Part shown: one piece after another, positions 1 to 7,422 of the stretch
Layout: every line of letters begins with the position of its first letter
Numbering within the stretch: the first letter of the stretch is position 1
From: Succiniclasticum ruminis DSM 9236
GTDB taxonomy: Bacteria; Bacillota; Negativicutes; Acidaminococcales; Acidaminococcaceae
Assembly: GCF_900112895.1 (NCBI RefSeq)
Contig: NZ_FONL01000001.1
Coordinates: forward strand, 124,001-188,000
Direction of reading: 5' to 3'
DNA: 64,000 nt
Notes under the pieces: model-generated
The model's database searches: none
Told to the model about the DNA's origin: nothing
The model's input: the letters and a program-made list of their open reading frames with translations, nothing else
Translations under genes and position numbers: made by a program

Positions 1-111
1 AATCACAAACATTTTTTCCAGACCGGCCCTGCGCACCATATCTTTCATGACAAACTCCGCCATGGGCGAACGGCAGATGTTACCATGGCAGACAAACAAG
101 ATATTAATCAT
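1..111 (-). CDS. Low-molecular-weight protein-tyrosine-phosphatase (partial, left edge)
   Basis: Only the first 37 residues are in the window; the gene continues past base 1. Reading the minus strand from the ATG at 111 gives MINILFVCHGNICRSPMAEF, which holds the family P-loop C-x4-C-R-S with catalytic Cys8 and Arg14. The protein is a cytosolic phosphatase acting on phosphotyrosine; in bacteria it often counteracts tyrosine kinases of exopolysaccharide export. A GGAAAGGA ribosome site precedes the start. It diverges from the helicase gene to its right. Family assignment is secure from the P-loop; substrate is unknown. Confidence 0.9.
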   Translation of the reverse strand, partial: MINILFVCHGNICRSPMAEFVMKDMVRRAGLEKMFVI

Positions 112-320
112 CGGGTACAGTTTCCTTTCCGCAAAAAAGTTAAAATGCTGAAAAATTTATTTCATTCTCCGCAAATCAAATTAATTTTAACAGACTTCGC
201 AGATAATTGTATCGCAAACCCGTTAAAACATCCAGTGCTAATTCGCATAAAAAACTGTAAACACTTTTCACTTTTTTTGTAACATTTTAAAAAAAATCAA
301 AAAAACACTACAGATTTTGG

Positions 321-360
321 TACCCCTTGCGGAGATAGTAAGTAGAGGGGTAATTTTTTT
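321..360 (+). terminator. Inverted repeat followed by T-run upstream of the helicase gene
   Basis: The 327-base gap 112-438 holds no gene. Within it TACCCCT (321-327) and AGGGGTA (346-352) form a 7-bp perfect stem with an 18-nt loop, followed by ATTTTTTT. On the plus strand this resembles an intrinsic terminator, but no plus-strand gene lies upstream. It may instead act as a leader attenuator or a protein site for the gene at 439. Confidence 0.45.
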
Positions 361-438
361 GCAAATTGTGGTTTCGTTTTTTTCGTCTCACGGGATTATA
401 AAAGTGAACCAGAATACTTTTAGGAGGACCATATACCA

Positions 439-1950
439 ATGAACCAAACCCAGATCAAGCACCTGATGAACCTGCCCTGCACCAATCCGGGCAACGCGGA
501 ACGGCTCCACGCCCTGATTGGCGGCGATTGGAAATTTGTTCCGCAGATCAACCGGTGGATGCACTGGAACGGACAGCGCTGGCAGGAAGAAACCGGCGCG
601 GCGCTCCGCAACGCATCGGTGAACGCCTGCCGGCAGCTGGCTTCCGCCATTCGCAGCCTGCCCCAGACATTGGACCCGACAGAACAAAAGCACCGCGCTT
701 ACGTTTTGGACTGGCTGCGAAAATCGGAATCCCTGCACAGTTTTAAAGATACCGTAAACTACTGGCAGGGCAGCAACGCAACGGACTTTGCAGCGTTTGA
801 CGCGAATCCGTTTCTGCTGAATGTTCAGAACGGCACGATGAACCTGGCCACCGGTACGTTGCAGCCGTTTGACAAAAACGATCTGCTGACAAAAATCTGC
901 GCCGCAAGTTATGAGGAAAATGCTGTCACAAACGAATCTTTTTCTGATTTCAGCGAAGAGAAACCAGTTGCAATAGAAGAAACAAAAGATACTATTTCTC
1001 CGGAAAAAAACAGCTGTTTTGAAAACAGGACACAGGAAACAACCCAAAACGATTCCTCTCAAAACCTCTGGCTGCAGACCGTCAGCACCATCCTGCCCGA
1101 TCCGGCGGTCCGCCGCTGGATGCAGAAGTTTATGGGCTACTGCCTCACCGGCAGCACGGAAGAAGAAAAGTTCGTCATTGCCTGCGGACCCGGCGGCAGC
1201 GGCAAGGGCACGTTCTTTGAAACCATTGCGGCTGCCATCAGCGATTACAAGTCCACCCTGTCCATCGACACGCTGCTGGCTAACGCCTGCGTGACAGACG
1301 GGCAGCGCCCTACCCCGGAATTCGCCAAACTGCCCGGCAAGCGGTATGTACTATCCAGCGAAAGCAATGCCAACCGCCGTCTGGACGAAGCAAAGGTAAA
1401 ACTCCTCACCGGCGGCGATACGCTGACGGCCCGGCATCTTAACGCAGAGCCGTTTGAGTTCCGCCCTGCTTTCAAACTGATCCTACAGACCAACCATCTG
1501 CCTGCCATTGCCGACGCCATGGACAAAGGTATCCGCCGCCGTCTGGTGATCGTTCCTTTTACAGCGCAAATTAAAAACCGGGACACCAGGTTAAAACAGA
1601 AACTGCTGCAGCCGGAAAACCTGAACGCCTGCCTTGCCTGGTGCGTGGAAGGCGCAAAACTCTGGTTCGCAGAAGGACTGGACAACGATGTGCCGGACGA
1701 AGTGGCCAAAGCCGCTGCTTCCTATTATGAAGAAAGCGATTTGCTGCAGCAGTGGCTGGACGAACGGACGGAACCCAGCCTGGGTTTTCTGAAATTCAGC
1801 CGGGCGCTGGAAGATTTCAACAACTGGTTGTCCAAAAACGGCAGCCACGGCTGGCAGCGCAAAAGTTTTACCGAAGCCATGCATCTGCACGGGAAAATGA
1901 AAATACGCCGGGCAACCGGTTTTGGTTATGACAATTTATGTTTGCGCTGA
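439..1950 (+). CDS. P4-family phage/plasmid helicase-primase protein (D5_N plus SF3 helicase)
   Basis: A 503-residue protein of the type used to start replication of phages, satellites and plasmids. The N-terminal half resembles the D5_N region (about 70-215). The C-terminal half is a superfamily 3 helicase with Walker A GPGGSGKG at 250-257, Walker B/C-type segments around 300-360 (LSSES, ILQTNHLP) and an arginine-rich GIRRRL finger. No catalytic primase (TOPRIM or AEP) motif is visible, so it is probably a helicase/loader only. Residues about 158-208 form an acidic, low-complexity, AT-rich insertion absent from typical members. AGGAGG at 422-427 sets the start. No integrase, capsid or partition gene is nearby, so this is an orphan; the repeat array just downstream may be its origin. 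Confidence 0.85.
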   Translation: MNQTQIKHLMNLPCTNPGNAERLHALIGGDWKFVPQINRWMHWNGQRWQEETGAALRNASVNACRQLASAIRSLPQTLDPTEQKHRAYVLDWLRKSESLHSFKDTVNYWQGSNATDFAAFDANPFLLNVQNGTMNLATGTLQPFDKNDLLTKICAASYEENAVTNESFSDFSEEKPVAIEETKDTISPEKNSCFENRTQETTQNDSSQNLWLQTVSTILPDPAVRRWMQKFMGYCLTGSTEEEKFVIACGPGGSGKGTFFETIAAAISDYKSTLSIDTLLANACVTDGQRPTPEFAKLPGKRYVLSSESNANRRLDEAKVKLLTGGDTLTARHLNAEPFEFRPAFKLILQTNHLPAIADAMDKGIRRRLVIVPFTAQIKNRDTRLKQKLLQPENLNACLAWCVEGAKLWFAEGLDNDVPDEVAKAAASYYEESDLLQQWLDERTEPSLGFLKFSRALEDFNNWLSKNGSHGWQRKSFTEAMHLHGKMKIRRATGFGYDNLCLR

Positions 1951-2033
1951 AACAGGCTGCCGTTTTGAAATTTGCCTGCGCGTTTTATGTGTTCAATATG
2001 TTGCAGGCATCAGGGAAATGTTCAGGAGCCAAA

Positions 2034-2283
2034 TGTACTTTTTGCATCATTCGTGTACTTTTTCAATGGGCAATGCACTTTTTCTGAAAAAAGTACATCG
2101 ATGCTATTCCAGTATTCATGCGGTTTGCAGATATGCAATGTATTTAATGTACTTTTTCCCTTACTCTATTCCATATAACACATCTTTTACAGAAATGATG
2201 TATAAAAAAAGTACACTAAGTACATCCGGATTGTAAAAGCCGGCAGTGATGCTGGATTTGATACATGTACTTTTCATGTACTT
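2034..2283 (+). repeat. Iteron-like array of GTACTTTTT repeats (putative replication origin)
   Basis: The gap 1951-2458 has no credible gene but carries many copies of TGTACTTTTT. Direct copies start at 2034, 2054 and 2074 (the last reads TGCACTTTTT), exactly 20 bp apart. Further direct copies lie at 2148, 2266 and 2277 (the last shortened). Inverted copies (AAAAAAGTACA) lie at 2087-2097 and 2205-2215, with a short one at 2218-2224. Regular helical spacing, mixed orientation and AT-richness next to an SF3 helicase gene fit initiator-binding iterons of an origin. The role is inferred. Confidence 0.6.
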
Positions 2284-2458
2284 CGTGTATTTAATGCTCT
2301 ATTTTAATAACATCCCTGCAAAAACGAACACAAAAAATACATATTTCCGTCAAGCTTTCGCCCTTTTTTTCTATTACTATAAACACAACGAACCAGGATT
2401 GAATCAATCCGGCAAATTATTTAAAACAACGCAAACGATTTAAAGGAGGCGAAACAAG

Positions 2459-2839
2459 ATGAAATTCAACTTTAAAAAAATAGTAACAGCCGCATGTATG
2501 GCCGCTTTTCTTGCCACTTCGTTTTTACCGGGAATCAGTGAAGCCTCCAATGGCCGCATGAGCCTCGCGCAGGCACAGCAGGAGGTGAAACGCCCGCTGT
2601 ACCGTCATTACAAACCGGTTCAGAAACACGGTCACAAGCACTTTAAAAAACAGTTGCACCATCGGCATGACCTGCACAGACCTGCCATGCATACCAGAGG
2701 CCCCATTTCCCATACGTGGACTCCCGTCAGGCATGTTCCGGCCCACCATATGAAATCCCACAAACAGGCTTTTAAATCACATGGCCCGGTGCGGCACATG
2801 CCGCCAAAACATCACGATTATCGGGGCGCAAGACGATAA
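2459..2839 (+). CDS. Exported histidine-rich small protein
   Basis: A 126-residue protein with a clear Sec signal peptide (MKFNFKKIVTAACMAAFLA, cleavage probably after SEA near residue 30). The mature part is very basic and contains about 20 His residues, many in HxxH, HH and HGHKHF settings, plus Lys and Arg. No known domain is recognised. His-rich exported proteins often bind Ni, Zn or Cu, but binding here is only inferred. AAGGAGGCG at 2442-2450 fixes the start. It is monocistronic, ending in a strong terminator at 2847. Confidence 0.75.
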   Translation: MKFNFKKIVTAACMAAFLATSFLPGISEASNGRMSLAQAQQEVKRPLYRHYKPVQKHGHKHFKKQLHHRHDLHRPAMHTRGPISHTWTPVRHVPAHHMKSHKQAFKSHGPVRHMPPKHHDYRGARR

Positions 2840-2846
2840 GAACTGC

Positions 2847-2896
2847 AAACACCCCTGCCTGCCGCTTCTGATGTAACGGCAGACAGGGGTGTTTTA
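2847..2896 (+). terminator. Intrinsic terminator of the His-rich protein gene
   Basis: A long stem, CAAACACCCCTGCCTGCCG pairing with CGGCAGACAGGGGTGTTTT, with one mismatch and a loop of about 10 nt, ending in a T-rich tail. Confidence 0.85.
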
Positions 2897-3027
2897 TTGT
2901 CCTTTGCGTAAAAAATCTTTGTCAAACAAAAAGCGCCCACATTATGCAGGCGCTATGAAAAATAATCAATGGTTTCTTAAATGCTTATTTATTGAACAAA
3001 TGCAGCAGCGAACCTTGTTAATGTTTG

Positions 3028-5838
3028 TTATTTTCCCAGCTTCGCCTCAAGCGCCGCCAGCCTGGCTTCCAATGTTTCAATCTTTGCCGCCTGCTGCGCA
3101 TTTTCTTCCGTAAGGCTCACGATCTTCCTGGCCATGGCCGCCTTGCTGGTGGAAACGCCTTTGTCCAGCGCGAAGCTCACGCCAACATTCAACAGGTTTT
3201 CTCCGTTGCCCATACTGCCGCCCATGCTGAACAGCACCTGGTCGTTGGGACGGTAGAACAGGCCTAACGCCATGGCGTTGGCACTCCGGTAATTACCGAA
3301 GCCTGCCGCCGCGCTGAACTTGCCGTCCGTGTCCATCGGATGCAGGGCTGCCAGAGCTGCCGCGCCGGCGCCCACTTTTTCCACCTTGCTGTCCACATTG
3401 CTAATGCGGTGGCTGAGTTCATCAATGCCAGCTCCTGCGCCGCCTGCCAGAGCCGCTATTTCCGCATCCAGCGCGCCCAGGTTTTCACCGACGCTGTTCG
3501 ACGCCTTCACATAATTGCCGTCTGCCGTTGTGCCGATGGCATCTTCATTCTTCTTTACCTGAGTATCCAATGCAGTCAGGTTATCTGCCGTGCTGTCAGC
3601 CGCTTTAATATAATTGCCGTCAGCACTTACCCGGGTCTCCGTAAATACCGTACCGCCTGTTACGATGCCGGTATCACCGGAAGCAATCGTGCCATTGGTA
3701 ACCACGTTTACCGCATAAGTTTTTGCATTTCCGTCAGTGCCGTCTGTTACAGTAGTATTTGTGCCGTCTACTACTTTTACGGCCTCTTTGGCCAGGTCAC
3801 GGACTACGGTTTTCCCGGAATCGGTAATATTATCCAACGATTTATTTGCCTTTCCGTCAATCGCAGCAGACTGTAACTGTAACGCTTCATACACCGTGCC
3901 GCCGGTCACTACGCCTGTGTTGCCGGATTCCACTTTTCCGTCTTTCTTCAAAGTCAGTGTTCCGGAAGAATCAAAAGCAAAATCTTTGGTGTCTGCTTTT
4001 ACGCTGATTTCATTATCTGCTATGGAAACACCTTTTCCGGCCGTATATACTGCCCCTTCCGCCACCTTTTTCAGCTGCGCCACGTTCACGGCATCGGTAT
4101 CCTTGGAGCCTGCCGCCACACCGGTAATCTGGCGGGTAATACTCTTGGTATCATCACTGCTGTCAATATAGCCTACTGCAATATCATTCGCAGTAGATAT
4201 CCAGGCACTCCCTGTATCACTGTCTGTTTTCCGGTAAGCATCCGTCGCGCCCGCTGTACGGAAAGCCACTGATCCGCTGCCCAAGGCCACCGCATCCGCT
4301 ACGGTAACTTTAGCTCCCTTGCCGACGGCAGCAGAATTATCCGCTCCTGTGTCAACGACGCCGCCTAAAGCTGCCAGGGAGTTTTCCGCCATCGCCTGGG
4401 ACGAATCACCAAACGCCGTGGAATAATCACCGCCGGCTACCGACTTGTGGCTCCAGGCCGTGGAAGCCACACCACTGGCTTCTGTTTTAATACCAAAGGC
4501 CGTAGAAGCTAACCCGCTGGCAGTGCCGCCTTTGACATAATTAGAGCCATCGTGGTAACCGCCCCAAGCAGTAGCGCCTGATCCGCTGGCTTCTGTCTCT
4601 CTTCCAAAGGCCGTGGCATACTCACCCTTGGCAGCCGTACCACTTCCGAAGGCCGTTGAAGCTAACCCGCCGGCTATCGAGCCATTTCCAAATGCCGTTG
4701 ACCATACTCCGCCGGCTTCTGTAAAAGCACCGAACGCTGTAGAAGCACTTTCGGTGGCCTTTGTACCATTGCCCCAGGCCGTGGAATAATTATTGCTGGC
4801 CGTTGTTCCACTGCCAAACGCCGTGGCATACTCACCCTCGGCAACCGTACCGCTTCCGAAGGCCGTAGCGCCTTCGCCTTTGGCCGTTGTTCCCTCACCG
4901 AACGCCGTGGCACCTTTGCCGCTGGCCGTAATTTTACTACCTCCGCCAGATGCATAGCCAAACGCGGTAGCGCCTTCGGCTTCTGCAGAAATGCTTCCGC
5001 CTTCTTCAGCATAGCCAGACGCTGTAGCACCTCTCCCGCTCGCAGAAATGCTTCCGCCTTCATTAGTGCGACCAAAGGCTGTTGCGCCCCACTCTTCTGC
5101 TTTAATGGCACCGTCGCTGGCAGCGCCAAAAGCTGTCGCACCCATTTCCGTTGCTAATATCTGACCTTTTTCTCCGTAAGCACGTCCAAAGGCTGTAGCG
5201 CCTTCCTTATCGTTCGCCCCTCCTCCGGTTCCGGCTGATATCTTTCCGCCCATCGTAGCGCTGCCAAAGGCTGTAGCGCCTCCCCCTTCTGCCGAAATGG
5301 CTCCGCCTAACGTAGCATATCCGTAAGCCGTAGTGCCAATCTCGGCTGCTTTAATGCTGGGCGCATCATAACCACTTTTTTTTGTCCCGACATAACCGAA
5401 CGCCGTGGAATAATCGCCGACGGCTTCTGTTCTCATACCAAACGCCGTGGACCCTTCACCGTTTGCTGTTGTCGAAGCTCCAAACGCCGTGGAATAATCG
5501 CCGAAGGCGTTTGCCTCACTTCCGAACGCCGTGGAAGCTAAACCGCGTGCTTCTGTCCCAATTCCGAACGCTGTGGAATCATCGCCAGTAGCCCATGCTT
5601 GGAAACCGAATGCCGTGGCATTATTACGTTCTGCTTTGGTATTTGAGCCCCAGGCAGAAACATTGATTACTGCTGTCCCAAAAACATTACCGCTTCCTGA
5701 AACTTTGGCAGTACCTTCATTGTCAGCGCCCCACGCCACAGGCAGGCTGTATGCCCCTGTCAGATACGTACTCAGCAGCAGACCGCACAACACCCGTGCT
5801 GCCAGTTGTTTTTTGTTGGTTGTCCGGAAATTTGTCAT
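3028..5838 (-). CDS. YadA-like trimeric autotransporter adhesin
   Basis: A 936-residue surface protein. Residues 1-38 are an extended signal peptide. About 45-500 consist of dozens of head repeats built on STAFG or GATAFG every 14-25 residues (YadA head/Hep_Hag type). A neck and stalk follow (about 500-820) with TGVVTGGTVYEALQ-type and DAVNVAQL motifs. A C-terminal anchor (about 806-893) with four predicted beta strands (FSAAAGFGNY to LNVGVSFAL) would form the 12-stranded trimeric barrel. After the barrel comes a 43-residue coiled coil (894-936), which ordinary YadA proteins lack. AGGAGGT upstream sets the start. It is transcribed alone. Role: adhesion to host or other cells, inferred from family. 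Confidence 0.9.
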   Translation of the reverse strand: MTNFRTTNKKQLAARVLCGLLLSTYLTGAYSLPVAWGADNEGTAKVSGSGNVFGTAVINVSAWGSNTKAERNNATAFGFQAWATGDDSTAFGIGTEARGLASTAFGSEANAFGDYSTAFGASTTANGEGSTAFGMRTEAVGDYSTAFGYVGTKKSGYDAPSIKAAEIGTTAYGYATLGGAISAEGGGATAFGSATMGGKISAGTGGGANDKEGATAFGRAYGEKGQILATEMGATAFGAASDGAIKAEEWGATAFGRTNEGGSISASGRGATASGYAEEGGSISAEAEGATAFGYASGGGSKITASGKGATAFGEGTTAKGEGATAFGSGTVAEGEYATAFGSGTTASNNYSTAWGNGTKATESASTAFGAFTEAGGVWSTAFGNGSIAGGLASTAFGSGTAAKGEYATAFGRETEASGSGATAWGGYHDGSNYVKGGTASGLASTAFGIKTEASGVASTAWSHKSVAGGDYSTAFGDSSQAMAENSLAALGGVVDTGADNSAAVGKGAKVTVADAVALGSGSVAFRTAGATDAYRKTDSDTGSAWISTANDIAVGYIDSSDDTKSITRQITGVAAGSKDTDAVNVAQLKKVAEGAVYTAGKGVSIADNEISVKADTKDFAFDSSGTLTLKKDGKVESGNTGVVTGGTVYEALQLQSAAIDGKANKSLDNITDSGKTVVRDLAKEAVKVVDGTNTTVTDGTDGNAKTYAVNVVTNGTIASGDTGIVTGGTVFTETRVSADGNYIKAADSTADNLTALDTQVKKNEDAIGTTADGNYVKASNSVGENLGALDAEIAALAGGAGAGIDELSHRISNVDSKVEKVGAGAAALAALHPMDTDGKFSAAAGFGNYRSANAMALGLFYRPNDQVLFSMGGSMGNGENLLNVGVSFALDKGVSTSKAAMARKIVSLTEENAQQAAKIETLEARLAALEAKLGK

Positions 5839-6069
5839 GGCTGTACCTCCTGTTATTTGAAAAAAACATGCTATATTTATGCTAATCTATTATATTGATT
5901 ATGAATATAATACTTCAGTTTAATTATATTTTATCTTCGTGAATATCACAATTTTTTTAACATTTTTCAGGAATTGTATAGTTTTCTTTTGGAATTATGT
6001 TTCGTATGTGACAATTCGTTAAGCAGAGCCTTTTCCTTATAGCGCTATGATTCAAAGAAAAAATTTGCA

Positions 6070-6082
6070 GGAAAAGTTTTCC
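6070..6082. promoter_or_regulatory. Palindrome GGAAAAGTTTTCC upstream of the importer promoter
   Basis: A perfect 13-bp palindrome (6-bp arms, central G) 18 bp upstream of the -35 box. Position suits an activator or repressor site; the protein is unknown. The rest of the gap 5839-6217 holds only AT-rich DNA, the promoter and a second palindrome. Confidence 0.4.
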
Positions 6083-6099
6083 AAAACCCACACAAATCA

Positions 6100-6128
6100 T
6101 TGAATCATTTATGGGCATGCGTTATAAT
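6100..6128 (+). promoter_or_regulatory. Sigma-A promoter of the ABC importer operon
   Basis: TTGAAT at 6100-6105 and a consensus TATAAT at 6123-6128 are separated by exactly 17 bp. The predicted start lies about 6135, 80 bases before the binding-protein gene. Confidence 0.8.
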
Positions 6129-6135
6129 AATAGAG

Positions 6136-6154
6136 TAAACTTCCCATAAGTTTA
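6136..6154. promoter_or_regulatory. Operator-like inverted repeat at the transcription start
   Basis: TAAACTT-ccat-type inverted repeat: TAAACTT (6136-6142), spacer CCCAT, AAGTTTA (6148-6154), perfect in both arms. It starts 7 bp after the -10 box, so a bound repressor would block initiation. It does not obviously match the classic Fur box; the regulator is unknown. Confidence 0.55.
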
Positions 6155-6217
6155 CATTACCCTTATGATAATTTTAAAATCGTATTAAAATTTTAAAAAT
6201 CAAGGAGGAGAAGTTTT

Positions 6218-7267
6218 ATGAAAAAAACGTATGTTGCTGGTTCCCTGATGCTGGTTATGGCTCTCATGATGGCCGGTTGCGGCGGCGGGGACAAAAAGGC
6301 TGACGCCCCGAAGAAAGACGCTCCGAAAGCGGCAGCTGCCACCGATACCGTAATGCTGTATTCGTCCATGCAGGAAGACCAGCTGAACGCGGTTAAAAAA
6401 GCCTTTGAGAAGAAATATCCCAACATTAAGATGGATTATTACTTCGCAGGCACCGGCAAAGTTAAAACCAAAATCTTCACCGAAGCAAAAGGCGGCCAGG
6501 TTGCTGCTGACGTAATCTGGGTTGGCGACCCTGCCGACTATATCGGATTCAAAGCCGACGGGAAGATCCTCCAGAAATATGAATCTCCGGAAGCCAAGAA
6601 CATCGATAAGGCCTTTATCGATCCGGAAGGTTTCTACACCGGCGCCCGTATGATGAACATGGGCATCGCCTACAACACCACCAAAGTTAAGAAGGAAGAA
6701 GCCCCCAAGACCTGGAACGATTTACTGGATCCGAAATGGAAAGGCCAGATCGTTATGACCGACCCGGGCACTGCCGGCACCACCAAATACGCGGTTGGCG
6801 CATTGATGGCCAACAAGGATTACGGCCCTGCTTTCTTTGAAAAACTGAAAGCTAACGGCACGGAACTGCAGTCAGGCACCACCGCTTCCCACAACCAGAT
6901 CGCGGCCGGCGCTTACAAAGTCGGCATGTGCCTGGACTATGTTACCAACAACCTGAAAGCCAAAGGCTCCACTATCGACTTCGTATATCTGGATAAAGAT
7001 ATCGTTTCCATTTTCAGCCCCGTGGCTCTGGTTAAAGGCGCCAAGAATGAAAAGAACGGCAAACTGCTGATTGACTTCATCCTCTCCAAGGAAGGCCAGG
7101 AAGTTCTGGTTGCCAACAACCTGCTGTCCGTCCGCAAAGACGTAAAACAGAAGGGCGAAAGCGCCGAAACCATTGCCAAACGCGCTATGAAGGTTGACCT
7201 GCAGGCACTGGCAACCGGTTCCAAAGATATGCTGAAACAGTTTGACGGCATCTTCAAGAAAAAATAA
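6218..7267 (+). CDS. ABC transporter substrate-binding lipoprotein, iron(III)/phosphonate type
   Basis: A 349-residue periplasmic binding protein. The signal peptide ends in the lipobox MMAGC with lipidated Cys21, followed by a Lys/Ala-rich linker and a class 2 binding fold (about 43-349; LYSSMQEDQLNAVKKAFEKK, then ADVIWVGDP, TWNDLLDPKWKG). These motifs belong to the FbpA/FutA/PgtC-like group that binds ferric iron, 2-aminoethylphosphonate or phosphoglycerate. No clear Tyr-Tyr iron pair can be assigned by eye, so the substrate stays open. AGGAGGAG precedes the start. It is first in a four-gene operon and is followed by a partial terminator that would favour its excess over the transporter. 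Confidence 0.85.
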   Translation: MKKTYVAGSLMLVMALMMAGCGGGDKKADAPKKDAPKAAAATDTVMLYSSMQEDQLNAVKKAFEKKYPNIKMDYYFAGTGKVKTKIFTEAKGGQVAADVIWVGDPADYIGFKADGKILQKYESPEAKNIDKAFIDPEGFYTGARMMNMGIAYNTTKVKKEEAPKTWNDLLDPKWKGQIVMTDPGTAGTTKYAVGALMANKDYGPAFFEKLKANGTELQSGTTASHNQIAAGAYKVGMCLDYVTNNLKAKGSTIDFVYLDKDIVSIFSPVALVKGAKNEKNGKLLIDFILSKEGQEVLVANNLLSVRKDVKQKGESAETIAKRAMKVDLQALATGSKDMLKQFDGIFKKK

Positions 7268-7358
7268 TCCGTAACGTTAATTGCAAAAGGCAGCAATTTA
7301 GTTGACGCCTTTCCGATTCTAAGGAAGCACTGATCTAACAAGTGTCTCCTGAAACCTC

Positions 7359-7396
7359 ATGGTGAAGACAGGGGATAACCTGCCTTCACCATTTTT
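7359..7396 (+). terminator. Intra-operon terminator/attenuator after the binding-protein gene
   Basis: ATGGTGAAGACAGG (7359-7372) pairs with CCTGCCTTCACCAT (7379-7392) with one mismatch and a 6-nt loop, then TTTTT. It sits in the 155-bp gap before the ATPase gene, so partial read-through would lower expression of the membrane components relative to the binding protein. Confidence 0.75.
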
Positions 7397-7422
7397 CTAT
7401 TTCACCATCAGGAGGAAGACCT

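Noticed and set aside
85-282. Open frame of 65 codons near the left edge
   Set aside because: It lies opposite the start of the tyrosine phosphatase, has no ribosome site and continues through AT-rich intergenic DNA.
388-1062. Minus-strand 224-codon frame opposite the helicase gene
   Set aside because: Antisense shadow of a well-supported gene; composition (Cys, Phe, Val rich) is not protein-like.
2034-2283. CRISPR array
   Set aside because: The repeated unit is only 9-10 bp, occurs in both orientations and has uneven spacing after the first three copies; no cas genes are near.
1922-2443. Small plus-strand open frames in the repeat region
   Set aside because: They are rich in Tyr, Phe and Cys with no ribosome site and merely translate the GTACTTTTT repeats.
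439-2450. Complete prophage or satellite
   Set aside because: Only a helicase gene and repeats are seen; no integrase, att duplication, tRNA target or structural genes.
4674-5141. 155-codon frame inside the adhesin gene
   Set aside because: Frame-shifted reading of the head repeats; its apparent repeats (RQ, LP, KA) come from the adhesin DNA periodicity.
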